Assembly (NCBI GenBank): GCA_026419775.2
Contig: JAOPGA020001434.1
Span: 62,001 to 126,000, forward strand
DNA length: 64,000 nt
Origin: Acrasis kona
Lineage: Eukaryota > Heterolobosea > Eutetramitea > Acrasida > Acrasidae
Reading direction: 5' to 3'
In this document: piece by piece, positions 22,264 through 33,547 of the stretch
How the letters are laid out: each line of letters starts with the position of its first letter
Numbering within the stretch: position 1 is the stretch's first letter
Translations under genes and position numbers: made by a program
Notes under the pieces: model-generated
Databases searched by the model: none
Seen by the model: the letters and a program-made list of their open reading frames with translations, nothing else
What the model was told of the DNA's origin: nothing

Positions 22264-23221
22264 TTATGCTTCTTCAGTACTTTTTGATGCCTTTTCACTT
22301 ATTGAGGAAAGCCACCAACTCCTCATTCTAGCTTCTTCCTCTTTATGATGTTGTGAGAACTTCCTCTCCAGAACTTTTGGACAAGATCTTATTGTCAGAC
22401 TAACTCTTTTGTTATTTCTTTTTATTGTATCACCTACAGCAAGAGCATTCATATTTATACAAGATTCGTCAACAACATCAAAATCAGAATCTTTTATCCC
22501 GTGGTAGTATTTATTATACGCATCATCTGTAAAGATGAGAAGACTCTTTGGTTTCATCAAGACACTGAATTCGGTGGTTGATGTGGGAGTTTTGCGGAAT
22601 TCTATAAGAGCTGGCGAGGACATATTAAGTATAAGAGCAACTGGTAAGTAAAGGTCGCCATCCTTATGGAAGGAAATGCCTCTCCCATCAATGTATTCAT
22701 TCAAGAGAATTTGATTGTAACTTGGATTATCATGGATGTCACAAACATCTTTAACTTCGAGATGAGCATTAGAGAGTACTTTTAAAAGCTGCTTAATATA
22801 TTCAGGCATATCACAACTTAACATTCCATCAGGATGTGGTGTCCCTCCCAGGTTTTTTAACCTCCTCTTTGTCAGTGTAACCCATTTGTCTTCATCTTTT
22901 GTGCTTGGTTTGTAAATTTCATCGAGTAAACTTTGTTCTTCTTTTATAGATATAAAGTTTTCAATGTAATAAACACCTCTAGGGTCCAACTTAAAGTCCG
23001 ACAAACGTAGGGGTGGGTGTTGATCAAAGATTGGTCTGACCTTCTTTACTCCTAAAGAAATTAAGACTCATATTAAAGGATCTCTTACTTGACTTCAAAC
23101 GCTCCTCTCTCAGCATAGCCGAGAAATCAATGGACGTCATGCGGGTGGAACTTCTAACGTGGGTGTTACAAAGAAATTTATAACGGAAGTCATCCGATTC
23201 TGAATGCTTATCTTTTGGCAT
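22264..23221 (-). CDS. ALKBH6: AlkB homologue 6, Fe(II)/2-oxoglutarate dioxygenase
   Basis: 306 aa in two exons (23089-23221 and 22264-23051) with a 37-nt intron. The spliced reading joins the N-terminal helix directly to the family segment LDPRGVYYIENFIS. Landmarks of ALKBH6: KRRLKNLGGTPHPDGM, NQILLNEYIDGRGISFHKDGDLYLP with the iron-binding HxD, distal His in YYHGI and Arg in VSLTIRSC for 2-oxoglutarate. The AlkB family demethylates nucleic acids or proteins; ALKBH6 substrate preference is unsettled. A Lys/Glu-rich 40-residue tail follows the domain. There is no targeting signal. Confidence 0.92.
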
Positions 23222-23365
23222 GGTATCTGCATATTGTCATCTAAAAGATTGTCTTGTACGCATCTTGGCTTGTGGAATATGATGATAAAAAGTGACCTAA
23301 AATGCTCATTGTAATGGTGGTTAACTTACATTTTTTTAAAAAGATAGAATTAGATCTACCTAGTA

Positions 23366-24864
23366 ATGTCCACCGTTCCTATCGTCACTTCCCTAGAAGA
23401 TGTTTATACTCAAGTCGAAAAGCAAAAGCCACGCTACGATACCATTGCATCCCACTTCAACTCTGAGTACAACTTACAACCACAATATTATGCAAGAGCA
23501 CCCGGTCGTGTAAACCTTATTGGCGAGCATATTGATTACTCAGGATACGGTGTTTTACCAATGGCCCTTGAGAAAGACGTGATTATTGCCTCCGTCTTGT
23601 TGCCTCGGATGGTGAATCTGTGCTCAAAGTACACATTGCCAGCACTCTTCCAAAAGAGTACACTACAAAGGTGGTATCAGTCACCATCAATAACAATCCA
23701 TCTTCTGCCTTCGATAATCTAAACATTGACCCCAAAGCTCACCACTGGACCAATTACGTATTGTGTGGTGTCAAGGGTGTATTACAACACATTAAAAACC
23801 TCAACGATACCTCATTCAAGTCGTCCGACCTTTCGGGTAAAACTTTGGATCTATATTTACTACTTGACGGGGATGTACCATCAGGAAGCGGACTTTCCAG
23901 TTCCAGCGCTGTGGTTTGCGCGTCGTCATTGACAACAAGTCATGCTCTTGGATATAGCAAAGAAATCACAAAAGAACAATTCGGCTCCCTTACAGCAAAG
24001 AGCGAGCAGTTTGTAGGAGTACAATCTGGAGGTATGGACCAAGCCATAAGTTTCCTCGGACAACGTAACCAGGCCATGTACATTCAATTTGAACCTACAC
24101 TCAGCGCTTCTCCAGTTTCTCTACCCGAAGATGTTTCTTTTGTAGTCAGTCACACCATGGTCAGCAGCTTGAAGAGTCAAACGGCTGCTAAGAATTACAA
24201 CAGACGTGTTGTTGAGTGCAGATTAGCTTGTGTCCTCCTACACAAAGCTCTTACTCAGGAACCTTTGCTTGAAGGACCTCGCACTCTCAAGTGGTTACAA
24301 GAAAAATTGAACTCAACATTCGAAGACATGATCGCAGCCTGCGAAAAGCATTTGAGTAAGGAGCCTTACAGCATGCAACAGATAGCAGAGTCCATTGGAT
24401 TAAAAGACTCCGATGAACTCCAGAGCAGATTCTTCCCATCCGTCGACCTGCACGATAAATCAAACCTCAAGTTACAAGACAGATCTATTCATGTGTTTTC
24501 CGAATCTTACAGAGTGATTCAAGTCGAAGAGTTGTGCAACAAGAACAAAGGAGACAACAAGAGCGAAAAAATTGGACAACTCATGAACGAGTCACATTAT
24601 TCAGGAAGAGATTTATATGAAGCTAGTTGCCCAGAGCTAGAACAATTAACTACTTTATGCAGAAGCACAAAAGGATGTTTAGGAAGTCGCTTCACTGGTG
24701 CAGGTTGGGGAGGATGTGCTGTATCATGTGTCAAGAAAGAAAACTTGAACGAATTCTTGGATACTGTTTGGGAACAATATTATGCAAAAGAACACGGAGG
24801 ATCCAAACGCGAAAACGTACTGTTTGCATCCCAACCCTCTGCAGGAGCTGCAATTATTGAATAA
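23366..24864 (+). CDS. GALK: Galactokinase (GHMP kinase), with one frame break
   Basis: About 499 aa. It has all three GHMP motifs: PGRVNLIGEHIDY near residue 48, PSGSGLSSSSAVVCAS, and CLGSRFTGAGWGGCA near the C-terminus. The pattern is closest to eukaryotic GALK2-type and plant galactokinases, which phosphorylate galactose or N-acetylgalactosamine at C1. The first 77 codons are in one frame and the rest in another; the switch lies at 23594-23602, where one missing base in a T-rich stretch restores a continuous kinase. No GT-AG intron fits. A sequencing deletion is more likely than a true mutation because the remainder is fully conserved. AATAAA (24860-24865) overlaps the stop. Confidence 0.9.
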
Positions 24865-24896
24865 AGTCAACTCGTTCTTACAAAATATATTTTTAT

Positions 24897-26537
24897 TTAA
24901 AGCACAACCAAATCATCTTCATCTTCGCCATCCACAACGTAATCAATATCAAGATCAGGACTCAATGGCTGTTTCCACTTTTGAATCGAAATCAATGGAT
25001 TTTGCATCTGTGAAAGTGAGTCCACGAACGAACACAATTCTTCAAAATCAGTTTGCGTCTGACACAGGAACCCAAGACACATGGACGGGTCAAGATCATA
25101 AATCTTCAATTTACGTGGTTGACTGCAGTGATAGCTCTTGTAGCCTCCTCCGCTCTTGTGTGAAGCAGGTTTCTGAACAGTATGAGGATCCAAGTACAAC
25201 AGGTCATTGTCTTGATAACCAATAAAGTAGAGCGATGATTTTGGCTTTCCTCCCATGATTCCCAACGATTGTGGAATTTGAAAAGTCTTCTTGATGCTGT
25301 CGGAGTATATTGGGTTCATGTGTTCAAGTCCAATCCGAATGGGAATCAAAATAACGACTGGCTTCCATGTTTGTGTTTCGTCATTGGTATTGGGTGTTGG
25401 ATCGCATTGTTGGTTAATGTTGGTGTTGGTGTCATTCACCTCTTCACAGTCGCTCTTGTTAACGATCACAGTGTCCTTGAGTTCTTCGTCATTGTCAATG
25501 TTGAGGGGGTCTTTTTGTCCTGTACATAATAAAGTGACCTCATCCTTGTATATTGTTCCTTGATCAGCAACGTATACTAAAAACTCTGATTTTAAGTGTT
25601 CATGGACTAAACGTCTAAAAAGTTATACCATTTTCAAATAAAAAAACTTACTGCAAGACTGTTGCTATTGTTGATGGACCAAACCACTCTCCAATCTTTT
25701 TATTAAACAATATACCTGCTTGTGCTATCCTGTGGATGGAATAAGGCGACTCTTCGTTATCGTTGAACCATCCAACAATTGTTTTGTACATGTCAAGCTG
25801 TGCTTCTGTAGGAGGTAATCTAAATTCACGCCCAAGATAATTCTGTACAAAGGCTTGAGCCAAAAGCATCTGACCTGACCGCATCATGCAGCCCCATCCT
25901 GCGTCGCTTGTAAAAGAAATCATACTTTGATATATTTTATTAAGTGATTCTAGAGAGGAGGATAGGGATGATTGTGTTTCGTCTGGATTCTCACATCTAC
26001 TTTTATGTCTTCCATGTATGGACGAAGTATAGTACTTGACTCCACCAGCTTCTTCCTTTCCACTATGATTGATAAATGGAGCAACGGTTACTGGTTCTAT
26101 TTGCTTTAATTCATTGTCTATGGGTGGAAAGTCTTTTCTATATGAAAACCACAATCGACTTTGAAAATCAGACGTTAACGCCTCTAATTGCTTAATGTTA
26201 AATTCGTTGGGATCTATGTGGTGGTAGTCTGAGTCCTCGTGGACATCAAAATGCTTGCTGTGATCTTCACGTGAATACTCTGGAGTGTTGGGGGCACTAA
26301 AGCTGGCTGTGGGTCTTTGCAGGCTCTTTTTCCTCTTGTTTTTTTTATTGACCTTTCCAGGATTGTACTTTATTCCCAAAATCCAAAAAGGACTGTCTGA
26401 AGTTGTTTGGAACCCATCATACATTGTTTTATGGTCTGCAATTGGTTGAGTATCACTTTTGCACGTTCAAAAACGAATTACTTACACAAGTTTGCGACTG
26501 TGCTGTGCAGTGTTACTAATGCGGTCGTTACACTCAT
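24897..26537 (-). CDS. ATG4: ATG4 autophagy cysteine protease
   Basis: 517 aa in three exons: 26486-26537, 25652-26435 and 24897-25614, with introns of 50 and 37 nt. The C54 peptidase core is complete: FTSDAGWGCMMRSGQM with the catalytic Cys, and LGIMGGKPKSSLYFIG followed by LYLDPHT with catalytic Asp and His. A Lys-rich, Ser/Pro insert separates the N-terminal strand from the core, and an Asn/Thr-rich loop lies in the middle. The C-terminus ends in an acidic tail followed by Val-Val-Leu, similar to the LC3-interacting tail of ATG4 proteins. It processes ATG8 before lipidation and releases it afterwards. Its stop lies 32 bp from that of galactokinase. Confidence 0.93.
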
Positions 26538-26826
26538 GTTATATTTTCAATTGCTAGTATCAAAAAGGTTTTATTGCCCTTCCATAAAATGGTGTTCGTC
26601 TGTAGCAAAATATTTTGTATGTTTGAAGGTTAGGATTAGGTTGAGTTATTACAAAACGAGAATATGTAGAATAATAATAAAATAATTTGGTTAATACAAC
26701 GTATGTTCTTCCTTATCGGAGCTCGAAACAGAATTTATGACGTGTAGTAAATTTATCTATCTTTATGTTTATTTATAGACAAAATAGCTGTCAACCTGAC
26801 TTCATAAACAAAGAAAGGTATACACG

Positions 26827-27562
26827 ATGGAGGAGTACGATCTGCTTGTTAAGTTGTTAGTTATAGGAGATTCTGGTGTTGGTAAAAGTAGTTTACTTTT
26901 AAGATATGCAGAAGGCACATTCAGTGAACATCATTGTAAGTTCAAACATCAAATTATGTGTTTGTCTAACCTTCAAGTGGCCACAATTGGTGTTGATTTC
27001 AAACTAAGAACCGATACAGTATTGAATAAAAGGGTTAAAATACAGGTACTTTTTTCGCCGTCTAAATGTGTAATGTCTTATATTGTAGGTCTGGGACACA
27101 GCGGGTCAAGAGAGATTTAAATCCATAGCGATAGGGTATTATAGGGGCGCACATGGTATCGCAATTGTATATGATGTTACCAACGAACAAAGTTTTAATA
27201 ATGTGAAAAATTGGCTGGAACAAATAACGGACCATGCATCTGAGCATGCGCAACTCATTTTGGTTGGAAACAAATGTGACCTGGATAGAGAACGGTGTGT
27301 GGACAGAGCCCGGGGAGAAGAGCTTGCTAACTCTTTAAAGATTCCATTTGTAGAGACTAGCGCCAAAAACTCCGTTAATGTAGAGGCTGCATTTTCGAAA
27401 GTTGTTACGAAAGTAGTAGAGGACAACATTGAACATCACGGTGCATCTGACGGTTCGTCAGATCCAACAACAATAGTGATGGACATCAAGGGACCTAACG
27501 CGAAGAAGACCGCAAATGTCGAAAAAGGAATTGGCTCATCACAACAAAGTTGCTGCAAGTAA
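26827..27562 (+). CDS. Rab-family small GTPase (Rab1/Rab8/Rab18-like)
   Basis: 216 aa in three exons: 26827-26935, 26978-27045 and 27089-27562; introns 42 and 43 nt. Full G motifs: GDSGVGKS, the effector loop [27 protein letters not shown] and ETSAKN. The C-terminus ends Cys-Cys-Lys, a geranylgeranylation site. The RabF sequences place it among secretory Rabs; it cannot be assigned more precisely by eye. It regulates vesicle traffic when membrane-bound in the GTP state. The stop is only 5 bp from the convergent phosphotransferase stop. Confidence 0.93.
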
Positions 27563-27567
27563 AACAT

Positions 27568-28344
27568 TTATTTTTTTATTTCCTCTGGCCACAATACTTC
27601 ATTTGTTTTAATGTTAACGACGCGCTCGAAACAATCAACAGGAACAAAACCAGTATCTCCTTTCCCAGGTGTAAGCAAAACATTATTATCGCTCAAGAAC
27701 AATGGAATGCCATCATCCAATAGTTTTTTAATGTCAATGTATATCAAAACGTCACATGAATTCCTCATGCCTGATATGACTTCCTTGTCTCCGCGCTCGC
27801 CACATGCAAAATGAACATGTTGTCTGTTCATCTTTGATAAACCACTTTTTTTGATAAGGTCCCATTTCGAACTGTATGTGCCGTGAATCATTTTGGTTCC
27901 CTCTGGAAGTTGATCCACACCTGTAATTGGTTTGAGAAGTTGATCTCCTTTGACAACCGCGACTGAGTGGCCTTGATTCGCTCTAATGTAAAGAGCCGTT
28001 TGATTTGTGTCTGGATTAGTTCTTTCTATGAGTTTGTACCTCTTATGGAATGAAATTTTTGATCAAAGTCAAACTTACCTGCTTGCTGCAAGTATCAACA
28101 ACATCTTTGACCTGTTCTTCGGTAACATTTTTGAAGTTAGATTTTTTCAAAATATCGGCAAGTAATGCATATCCGTCGTCACTTAATTTTATTCCTTCTT
28201 TTGTCGCTCCATGTCTGAAAGTTGTTATGAATATATTTTTCAAATTTCATACCTTAGAATATATGATAGGGATTTTGACAACTTTGTCTTTGGATCTTCG
28301 TCTCTGTTATTTCTGTAGTTCCTCTTCATTCCTTTGTGTTTCAT
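27568..28344 (-). CDS. TPT1: tRNA 2'-phosphotransferase (KptA/Tpt1)
   Basis: 233 aa in three exons: 28253-28344, 28079-28214 and 27568-28041; introns 38 and 37 nt. It contains the family signatures: LSKSLSYILRHGA with the conserved Arg-His, YIRANQGHS, MIHGTYSSKWDLI, GLSKMNRQHVHFA and VISGMRNSCDVLIYID. The enzyme removes the 2'-phosphate left at the splice junction by plant/fungal-type tRNA ligases, transferring it to NAD. This implies a 5'-phosphate tRNA ligation pathway. Its AATAAA (27567-27572, minus strand) contains the stop codon. Confidence 0.93.
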
Positions 28345-28376
28345 TATGAATGAGTTCTCAGTTGAGTTCTTTTATT

Positions 28377-28574
28377 TCACAAGGTTGCATTTCTAGTTTG
28401 AACAGTATGAAAAAGCCCTTGCTTAATGCTTTCTAGCACTTGAGTGGCCCAAATTGATATTACATGCGTTTTATTAAAGTTTTTGCTTGTGCATACGTTC
28501 GTTGAACTTTTAATTGATTCGGATCTGTTATTTAAACTTCTAATTTCGCATTGCATCTTTGCTCGAAACAACAT
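28377..28574 (-). CDS. Possible small gene, 65 aa
   Basis: An ATG at 28574 opens 65 codons ending in TGA followed at once by AATAAAAG, a good polyadenylation context in this genome. The peptide has two Ser/Asn-rich stretches and a helical C-terminal half; no family recognised. It lies only 32 bp upstream of the phosphotransferase start on the same strand. It could be the last exon of a longer gene. Confidence 0.35.
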   Translation of the reverse strand: MLFRAKMQCEIRSLNNRSESIKSSTNVCTSKNFNKTHVISIWATQVLESIKQGLFHTVQTRNATL

Positions 28575-28722
28575 CAAGGCGATTTGAACTTATTATGATT
28601 ATTTCTTATACCTATTATGTTTTGGCTCAACACAATCCTTTTATATGAACGGATCTTCACAAAGAAACAAGAAATTTAATAACTCAACCAACTAAAAGTT
28701 TATTTTTGGCACACATACCACA

Positions 28723-30227
28723 ATGACCTCTTTCAACAAGAGCAGCTCGAACCTAAACGGCATCCCGAATAGCACAAGTAATTCCAGCATTGCAAGCGAC
28801 GAGTTGAATGAAGTAACGTACAAAACTGTTGATAAAGGCCCAAAGAAAGTAAATCAATACGTTCTCGGTGAAATTCTAGGCGAAGGTAACAAATTAAACC
28901 ACAATCACCCACCAACAAAATATAGGCAGTTACGCTAAAGTGCGCGAAGCTATCGATTCGAATTCTCTTAAACGTGTTGCAATAAAAATAGTAAAAAAGA
29001 GGGTAATGCGAAAAATAAAAGGTGCAATGACCGCACTGAAGAATGAAATAAACATCATGCGCAAACTCAAACACAAGGTGAGTTTGAAAGTACAAGAAAA
29101 TCTCACAAATTACCTTAGAATGTTATACAATTAATAGAAGTCATACACAACAATGAAAAAGAAAGAATATACATTGTGATAGAGTTTGCAGGTGCTGGAA
29201 GTCTTCAACAAGTCATAAATAGTCACCCCAACAAGAGACTACCTTTAAGTGATGTTTGGTATGACTTTAATTTTTATCCTTTATAACAAAATAATCAGGT
29301 GTTTCTTCACTCAATTAATTGAAGGTTTGGAATACATTCATAACCAAGGAGTAGTTCAAAGAGACATTAAACCTGCTAATTTAATGGTGACACCAGACAG
29401 AGTGCTTAAATTATCGGATTTTGGTGTAGCAAGCGAACTAAATCAATTTTCGCAAGTACGTTAATTCACATACATTAACACTCACACATTTTCAGAGCGA
29501 CGAATGCACACATTCACACGGTTCGCCTGCATTCCAGTCCCCACAGATCGCAATGGGAGAAAAACAGTTTAGCGGCTTCAAGTTGGATATCTGGGCATGC
29601 GGCGTTACGTTATATTTATTGGTCGTCGGTCAATACCCTTTCCAAGGCGAGACTGTTTTCGGTCTATACGATGCAATAGCGAGGTGCGAATATGACATGC
29701 CTGACTGGATAGAGAAGGATGTGGCCGATCTAATCCGAATGATGTTGACAAAGAATGAAAATCAAAGAGCAACCATTGCTCAAATCAAAGCCACCAAGTG
29801 GTTCAACACCACACAATACGAGGACAGACCTCAGCCCAATCTAGTGGACAGATGGCGCTCATTTTCACTATTACCTTATATTGCAAAAGCGGTTAACAGC
29901 ATGGGAGGCGGAATACTAAACAACAGAATGTCACTACAACCATTACCTAATTCTAGAGTGAGCGGCGTGCAATTCAACCTAGAATCAAAAACAGGTAGAA
30001 ATTCAATACCTCCACTCAAAACAGGTCAGCATGGCGGGAGTGCTACGAACATGACACCGTTGGGATTAATGATGATGCAGAATGAAAGTAATGATGAAGA
30101 TTATGACGATGACTCCTTCGATAGTTACCAACAGTCGAGAACAAGTAGTTTAGAAGGAACGCCAGGAAGTAGAAAAGGATCAATGATAGGAATGAAGGAC
30201 GACAAGAAGAAATGCATCGTCCAATAA
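28723..30227 (+). CDS. STK11: LKB1/STK11-like Ser/Thr kinase with CAAX tail
   Basis: 447 aa in five exons: 28723-28885, 28926-29077, 29119-29258, 29299-29455 and 29496-30227; introns 40-41 nt. The kinase domain spans about residues 46-300: [29 protein letters not shown] in the catalytic loop, DFG, and the LKB1 hallmark [12 protein letters not shown] then [19 protein letters not shown]1 is the master activator of AMPK-type kinases with STRAD and MO25. The usual catalytic-loop His is Gln here; the catalytic Asp remains. The C-terminal 120 aa are disordered and acidic and end Lys-Lys-Lys-Cys-Ile-Val-Gln, a farnesylation-type CAAX box like the one in animal LKB1. Confidence 0.87.
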
Positions 30228-30303
30228 TGTAAATAAAATAGAACTTTGTAATATTCTTTTGATTTGATTTGTCTTATCTGTAGTCAACCCGCAAAGCAAC
30301 AAC

Positions 30304-30929
30304 ATGTCTTCATCAAACAAGCTTCAAAAGTGGGGTTACCAATTATATCGTCGTGTTGAAAGATGGGTTTCATTCCAACCCGAATACCATGATCATTTGC
30401 CCGAAACACAATATGACTACCGCGATAAATATCACACTTCTGGGTAAGAATCAAATTGAGAAAGTTGTTAATTATGTAGTTTGACGCCCGAACAATTTGA
30501 AAAGGAGGTTAAAATACCCAGAAGTTCATTTATCAAGGACTTCCACGTTAGATATTACAGACATGACTTTAGATTGGGTGGAGCAGGACAGGAAGGAATG
30601 CATCAGTTCAAAATTATTTGGAGAGATGAAATCATAGAAAAACCAGATCAATTATTACAAGGACAAACTGTTGGACCGTTCTATTCATTTGGACTTGAAG
30701 ATAAATCAGTAACAGGTTTTGATCTTTCACACGACACTCAAGTATGATATATCAAAAAGTTTTCCTCTAACACATTTAGGTATATTCATACTCTAAGAGC
30801 AAACAGCACTTCAGACCTGACGATAGACCAGAACAGAACTTACAACAATACCAAGAAGAGGAAGAAAGGAAGGTTGAGGAAATGACTGAGAAATTCCCAA
30901 GGAAGAAGGGTGTGTCAAGAACATTATAA
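30304..30929 (+). CDS. Unknown 183-aa soluble protein
   Basis: Three exons: 30304-30443, 30480-30741 and 30780-30929; introns 36 and 38 nt, all keeping frame. The N-terminal 45 residues are aromatic-rich and basic, the middle has a compact stretch (about 60-130) rich in Phe, Tyr and Gly that looks folded, and the last 40 residues are a strongly charged helix with Glu/Lys runs. No signal or membrane segment. The family is not recognised; a small organellar complex subunit is one possibility, without evidence. Confidence 0.7.
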
Positions 30930-30962
30930 AGGGCATTAACAGGGTGTTTGTAAAAATAATCT

Positions 30963-31251
30963 GTGCTGAAAAATAAATTCGAAATTAGTATTATAGAAGG
31001 ATGTGATTTTGTTTCGAATGACCAAATCCTGAGCATCAATAAGTACACCTATCTGAGAAGTGGTGTGCTGAATGGTTTGATTGTTGGCCCCCGTTCGATT
31101 GATATAAAAATAAAAGCCAACCAAAAACCGACGAAACGGGATTCGAGACAGTTGTGATAGGCCACCCCGTTTTGGATAAGCCTATTTACTCAACAGATTT
31201 GTTTTTGGCCAACGAACCCACTGATCCCAGATCGCAGCGAGTAGAAATACG
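30963..31251 (+). other. Interval before the GATA gene with possible coding traces
   Basis: A 64-codon frame lies at 30963-31157. A second open stretch in another frame runs from about 31140 to 31272, over the start of the GATA gene. One extra base in the GGG at 31138-31140 would join them. The combined peptide looks more protein-like than random sequence, but I recognise no family. AATAAA at 30972-30977 probably serves the upstream gene. Confidence 0.25.
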
Positions 31252-32207
31252 ATGTCTGATGCAACGCCCCTAAAAATTGAAAACACAGATCAGAAAGATC
31301 AGACGGAAGAGAAACAAGTTGTTAAGAACATGCCTCTAATGACCTTACAGTTACCAACACGACATTTGCAATCGCCTTCTCTTGGGTCTCCCATGGACCC
31401 AGCGAGTCCTCTGCCAGTTCCAATGCTTAGCATAACAACAGACAGACAAATGACAATGAGCCCATTGGATACAAAGAAGAATAAAAATTTAGCGTTTAGG
31501 GAGTGCAGTAACTGCTATACAGCAGACTCTCCAATTTGGAGGAAGGGACCCAATGATGATAAGTTGTGCAATAAGTGGTGAGTTTAATTTTTGAATGTAT
31601 TTTTCACATTATAAGTGGTTTGTACTGGAGTAGACACAATAGACATAGGCCCATTCAGATCACAAGAACAAGAGTTAAAAAGTCCTGGCCTGAAACCACA
31701 CTCAAACAAAATAGAACGGGTTCTCCAAGGCCTAATAGTCCCCGCATAAACTCGCCACGTTTAAACTCTCCTCGTGTCAATAGCCCGCGCCTCAACAGCC
31801 CAAGACTGAACTCTCCCGTCACTTGTTCCCCGCTGACTAGAGTGAACTCCCCCTTAATAGCTGCTGCATCACATGTAGAAAATTCAGTTGGGAGTAGTGG
31901 AAAGTTTGCTTACGAGGAAGACAACTCGAGCAACTTGATGCTATTGTTGGAGGCCGTCCATCAAAGTTCGGATAAAAATTTGGATAAAAAGGAACAATCC
32001 GCCCCTTATAAACAAGAAGTTGCAACCGAAGAAAAGAAAGTTTTGACCTTGCAGGATCCTTCGAACCAAATGGTAAAGCGGAGAAGAATGTTGGACATTA
32101 ACGGAAGTGCATTTAAGGCGGTTGTGAGGGAGCTGACGAATGAGGATGGAAGCAGGACACATTCACCACCAAAGATGTTAACAGTAGTAGATAGAGTTAT
32201 GATGTGA
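31252..32207 (+). CDS. GATA-type zinc finger transcription factor
   Basis: 305 aa in two exons (31252-31577 and 31616-32207), intron 38 nt. A single zinc finger of the form Cys85-x2-Cys88-x17-Cys106-x2-Cys109 is completed by the splice, followed by a basic region typical of GATA factors (LYWSRHNRHRP). It should bind (A/T)GATA(A/G) sites in the nucleus. Directly after the finger lies a run of seven Asn-Ser-Pro repeats (about 31730-31835), potential sites for proline-directed kinases. The C-terminal half is acidic with no clear domain. Confidence 0.88.
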
Positions 32208-32364
32208 GTTAATGCGCCGGACGTCTTGGAGGCGGTCGAAGCTATCGAACATTACTAGTTGGTCTGCTGGAAAGCATGTACAGTAAGACTCACCATTTGT
32301 ATGATAAGAAGTGACGTTTTATTAAAAAAGCTCACGGCGAATGTATTTTTTTTCAAAATGTATT

Positions 32365-32910
32365 TTACATTATTTTACCATATTTAAAGTCTTGATAATT
32401 TGTTTTGTGCTCTGTACTGTTTAGATCGTTCTTGTGCGCAGCGCTTGACTTGGTCCATTTATTTCTATATTCCTCCACAAACTCTGGTTCTTGTCTGACC
32501 TGGTCGTCCTTTAAAGTCGGCCTATCATCTGGATGCTTCAGGTGTGTAGCATTTGTGGTTGAGAAGGGATGATATGTTTTATTTAGTACGTGAGGGTCCA
32601 CATCTGGTTGATGTCCAGGGAATGCCTTTGATAGCTTTGTGGGTGAATTAACTTTAGGGGTGTATTCGTTATTAGATCTAGTTATGCTCTTATTGAACGT
32701 TTCTACCAAGTCTCTTTGTCTGTCCTCGAGGGTTTTATCTTCATTATAAGTGTTGTGGACGTTGTAGTCCGACTGGTGGGTTGTTCTCCATTGTTTGTCG
32801 CTGTTGCTCATCAAACGAGGCTTTTGAACATTATTTGAGTAGCTAGTATCGAATCGGTCTTCATTGAAGTTATTTATCAGAGTTTTTGAGTTGTAGTTGT
32901 TTCGGTGCAT
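32365..32910 (-). CDS. Unknown 181-aa polar protein
   Basis: A single exon of 181 codons, rich in Asn, Asp, Lys, Thr and Tyr, with no hydrophobic core longer than a few residues and no membrane segment. Scattered short motifs (Pro/Tyr-containing, at about 85-130) recall small axonemal proteins, but I cannot assign it. It converges on the GATA gene. Confidence 0.55.
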   Translation of the reverse strand: MHRNNYNSKTLINNFNEDRFDTSYSNNVQKPRLMSNSDKQWRTTHQSDYNVHNTYNEDKTLEDRQRDLVETFNKSITRSNNEYTPKVNSPTKLSKAFPGHQPDVDPHVLNKTYHPFSTTNATHLKHPDDRPTLKDDQVRQEPEFVEEYRNKWTKSSAAHKNDLNSTEHKTNYQDFKYGKIM

Positions 32911-33067
32911 TTTTAAGGATTTGCTACGACGTAGCCAGCCAGGTATACTTCTTTCCCGCTTTTTTTTGCTTGAGCCAAACTACGAACAACACATAGCAAC
33001 AAAAATAACAACTTCGGTAGTGTTAGAGAGGATGCTTTTATTTTATTGATCAATTACGCAATCGATT

Positions 33068-33286
33068 TCAGCACACTTCAATGAACACAAACAACCCTTT
33101 GTTAGAGTTTGAGGAGCATATCTTCTGAAGCTCAGTTGGACTGTGAACCAGACTCAATAATGGATTTCTCACTTGGAAGTATGTCCAACTGTCTTTGAAG
33201 ACAAAGAAGAGGGTTTGGGTTAACACATTTACCACGATATAGTCGAAAACACCTAATGTTCCATCCATTGTGTTGAAATAAATCAT
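33068..33286 (-). CDS. Possible small protein, 72 aa
   Basis: ATG at 33286 to TGA at 33068-33070. AATAAA lies about 21 nt past the stop (33042-33047, minus strand), which supports transcription. The peptide is moderately hydrophobic (Phe/Val-rich in the first half) with no clear membrane helix. A GTGGTAAATG inside could be a splice donor, so the real product may differ. No family recognised. Confidence 0.4.
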   Translation of the reverse strand: MIYFNTMDGTLGVFDYIVVNVLTQTLFFVFKDSWTYFQVRNPLLSLVHSPTELQKICSSNSNKGLFVFIEVC

Positions 33287-33547
33287 TCTTTTTTCTACTT
33301 CAATTTATCATATATTTCTTCGCATGCATTTTAATTCCTATACTGAAAGGCACTCATTTAGTATTAACAATCACATCCAAAACTTTATCAATGGACCGGT
33401 CATAATTCGTGACACTATAGAGAAGTTCTGGTTAGCACTTCCAACTCTAACCCTATCTAAACTGGTGCATTTGGATCTTCTTCAAAGACTTCAATCAATA
33501 ATTTGTAAAGCCCACTCAACTTCAATTTTCACACATTTTGAGCACAA

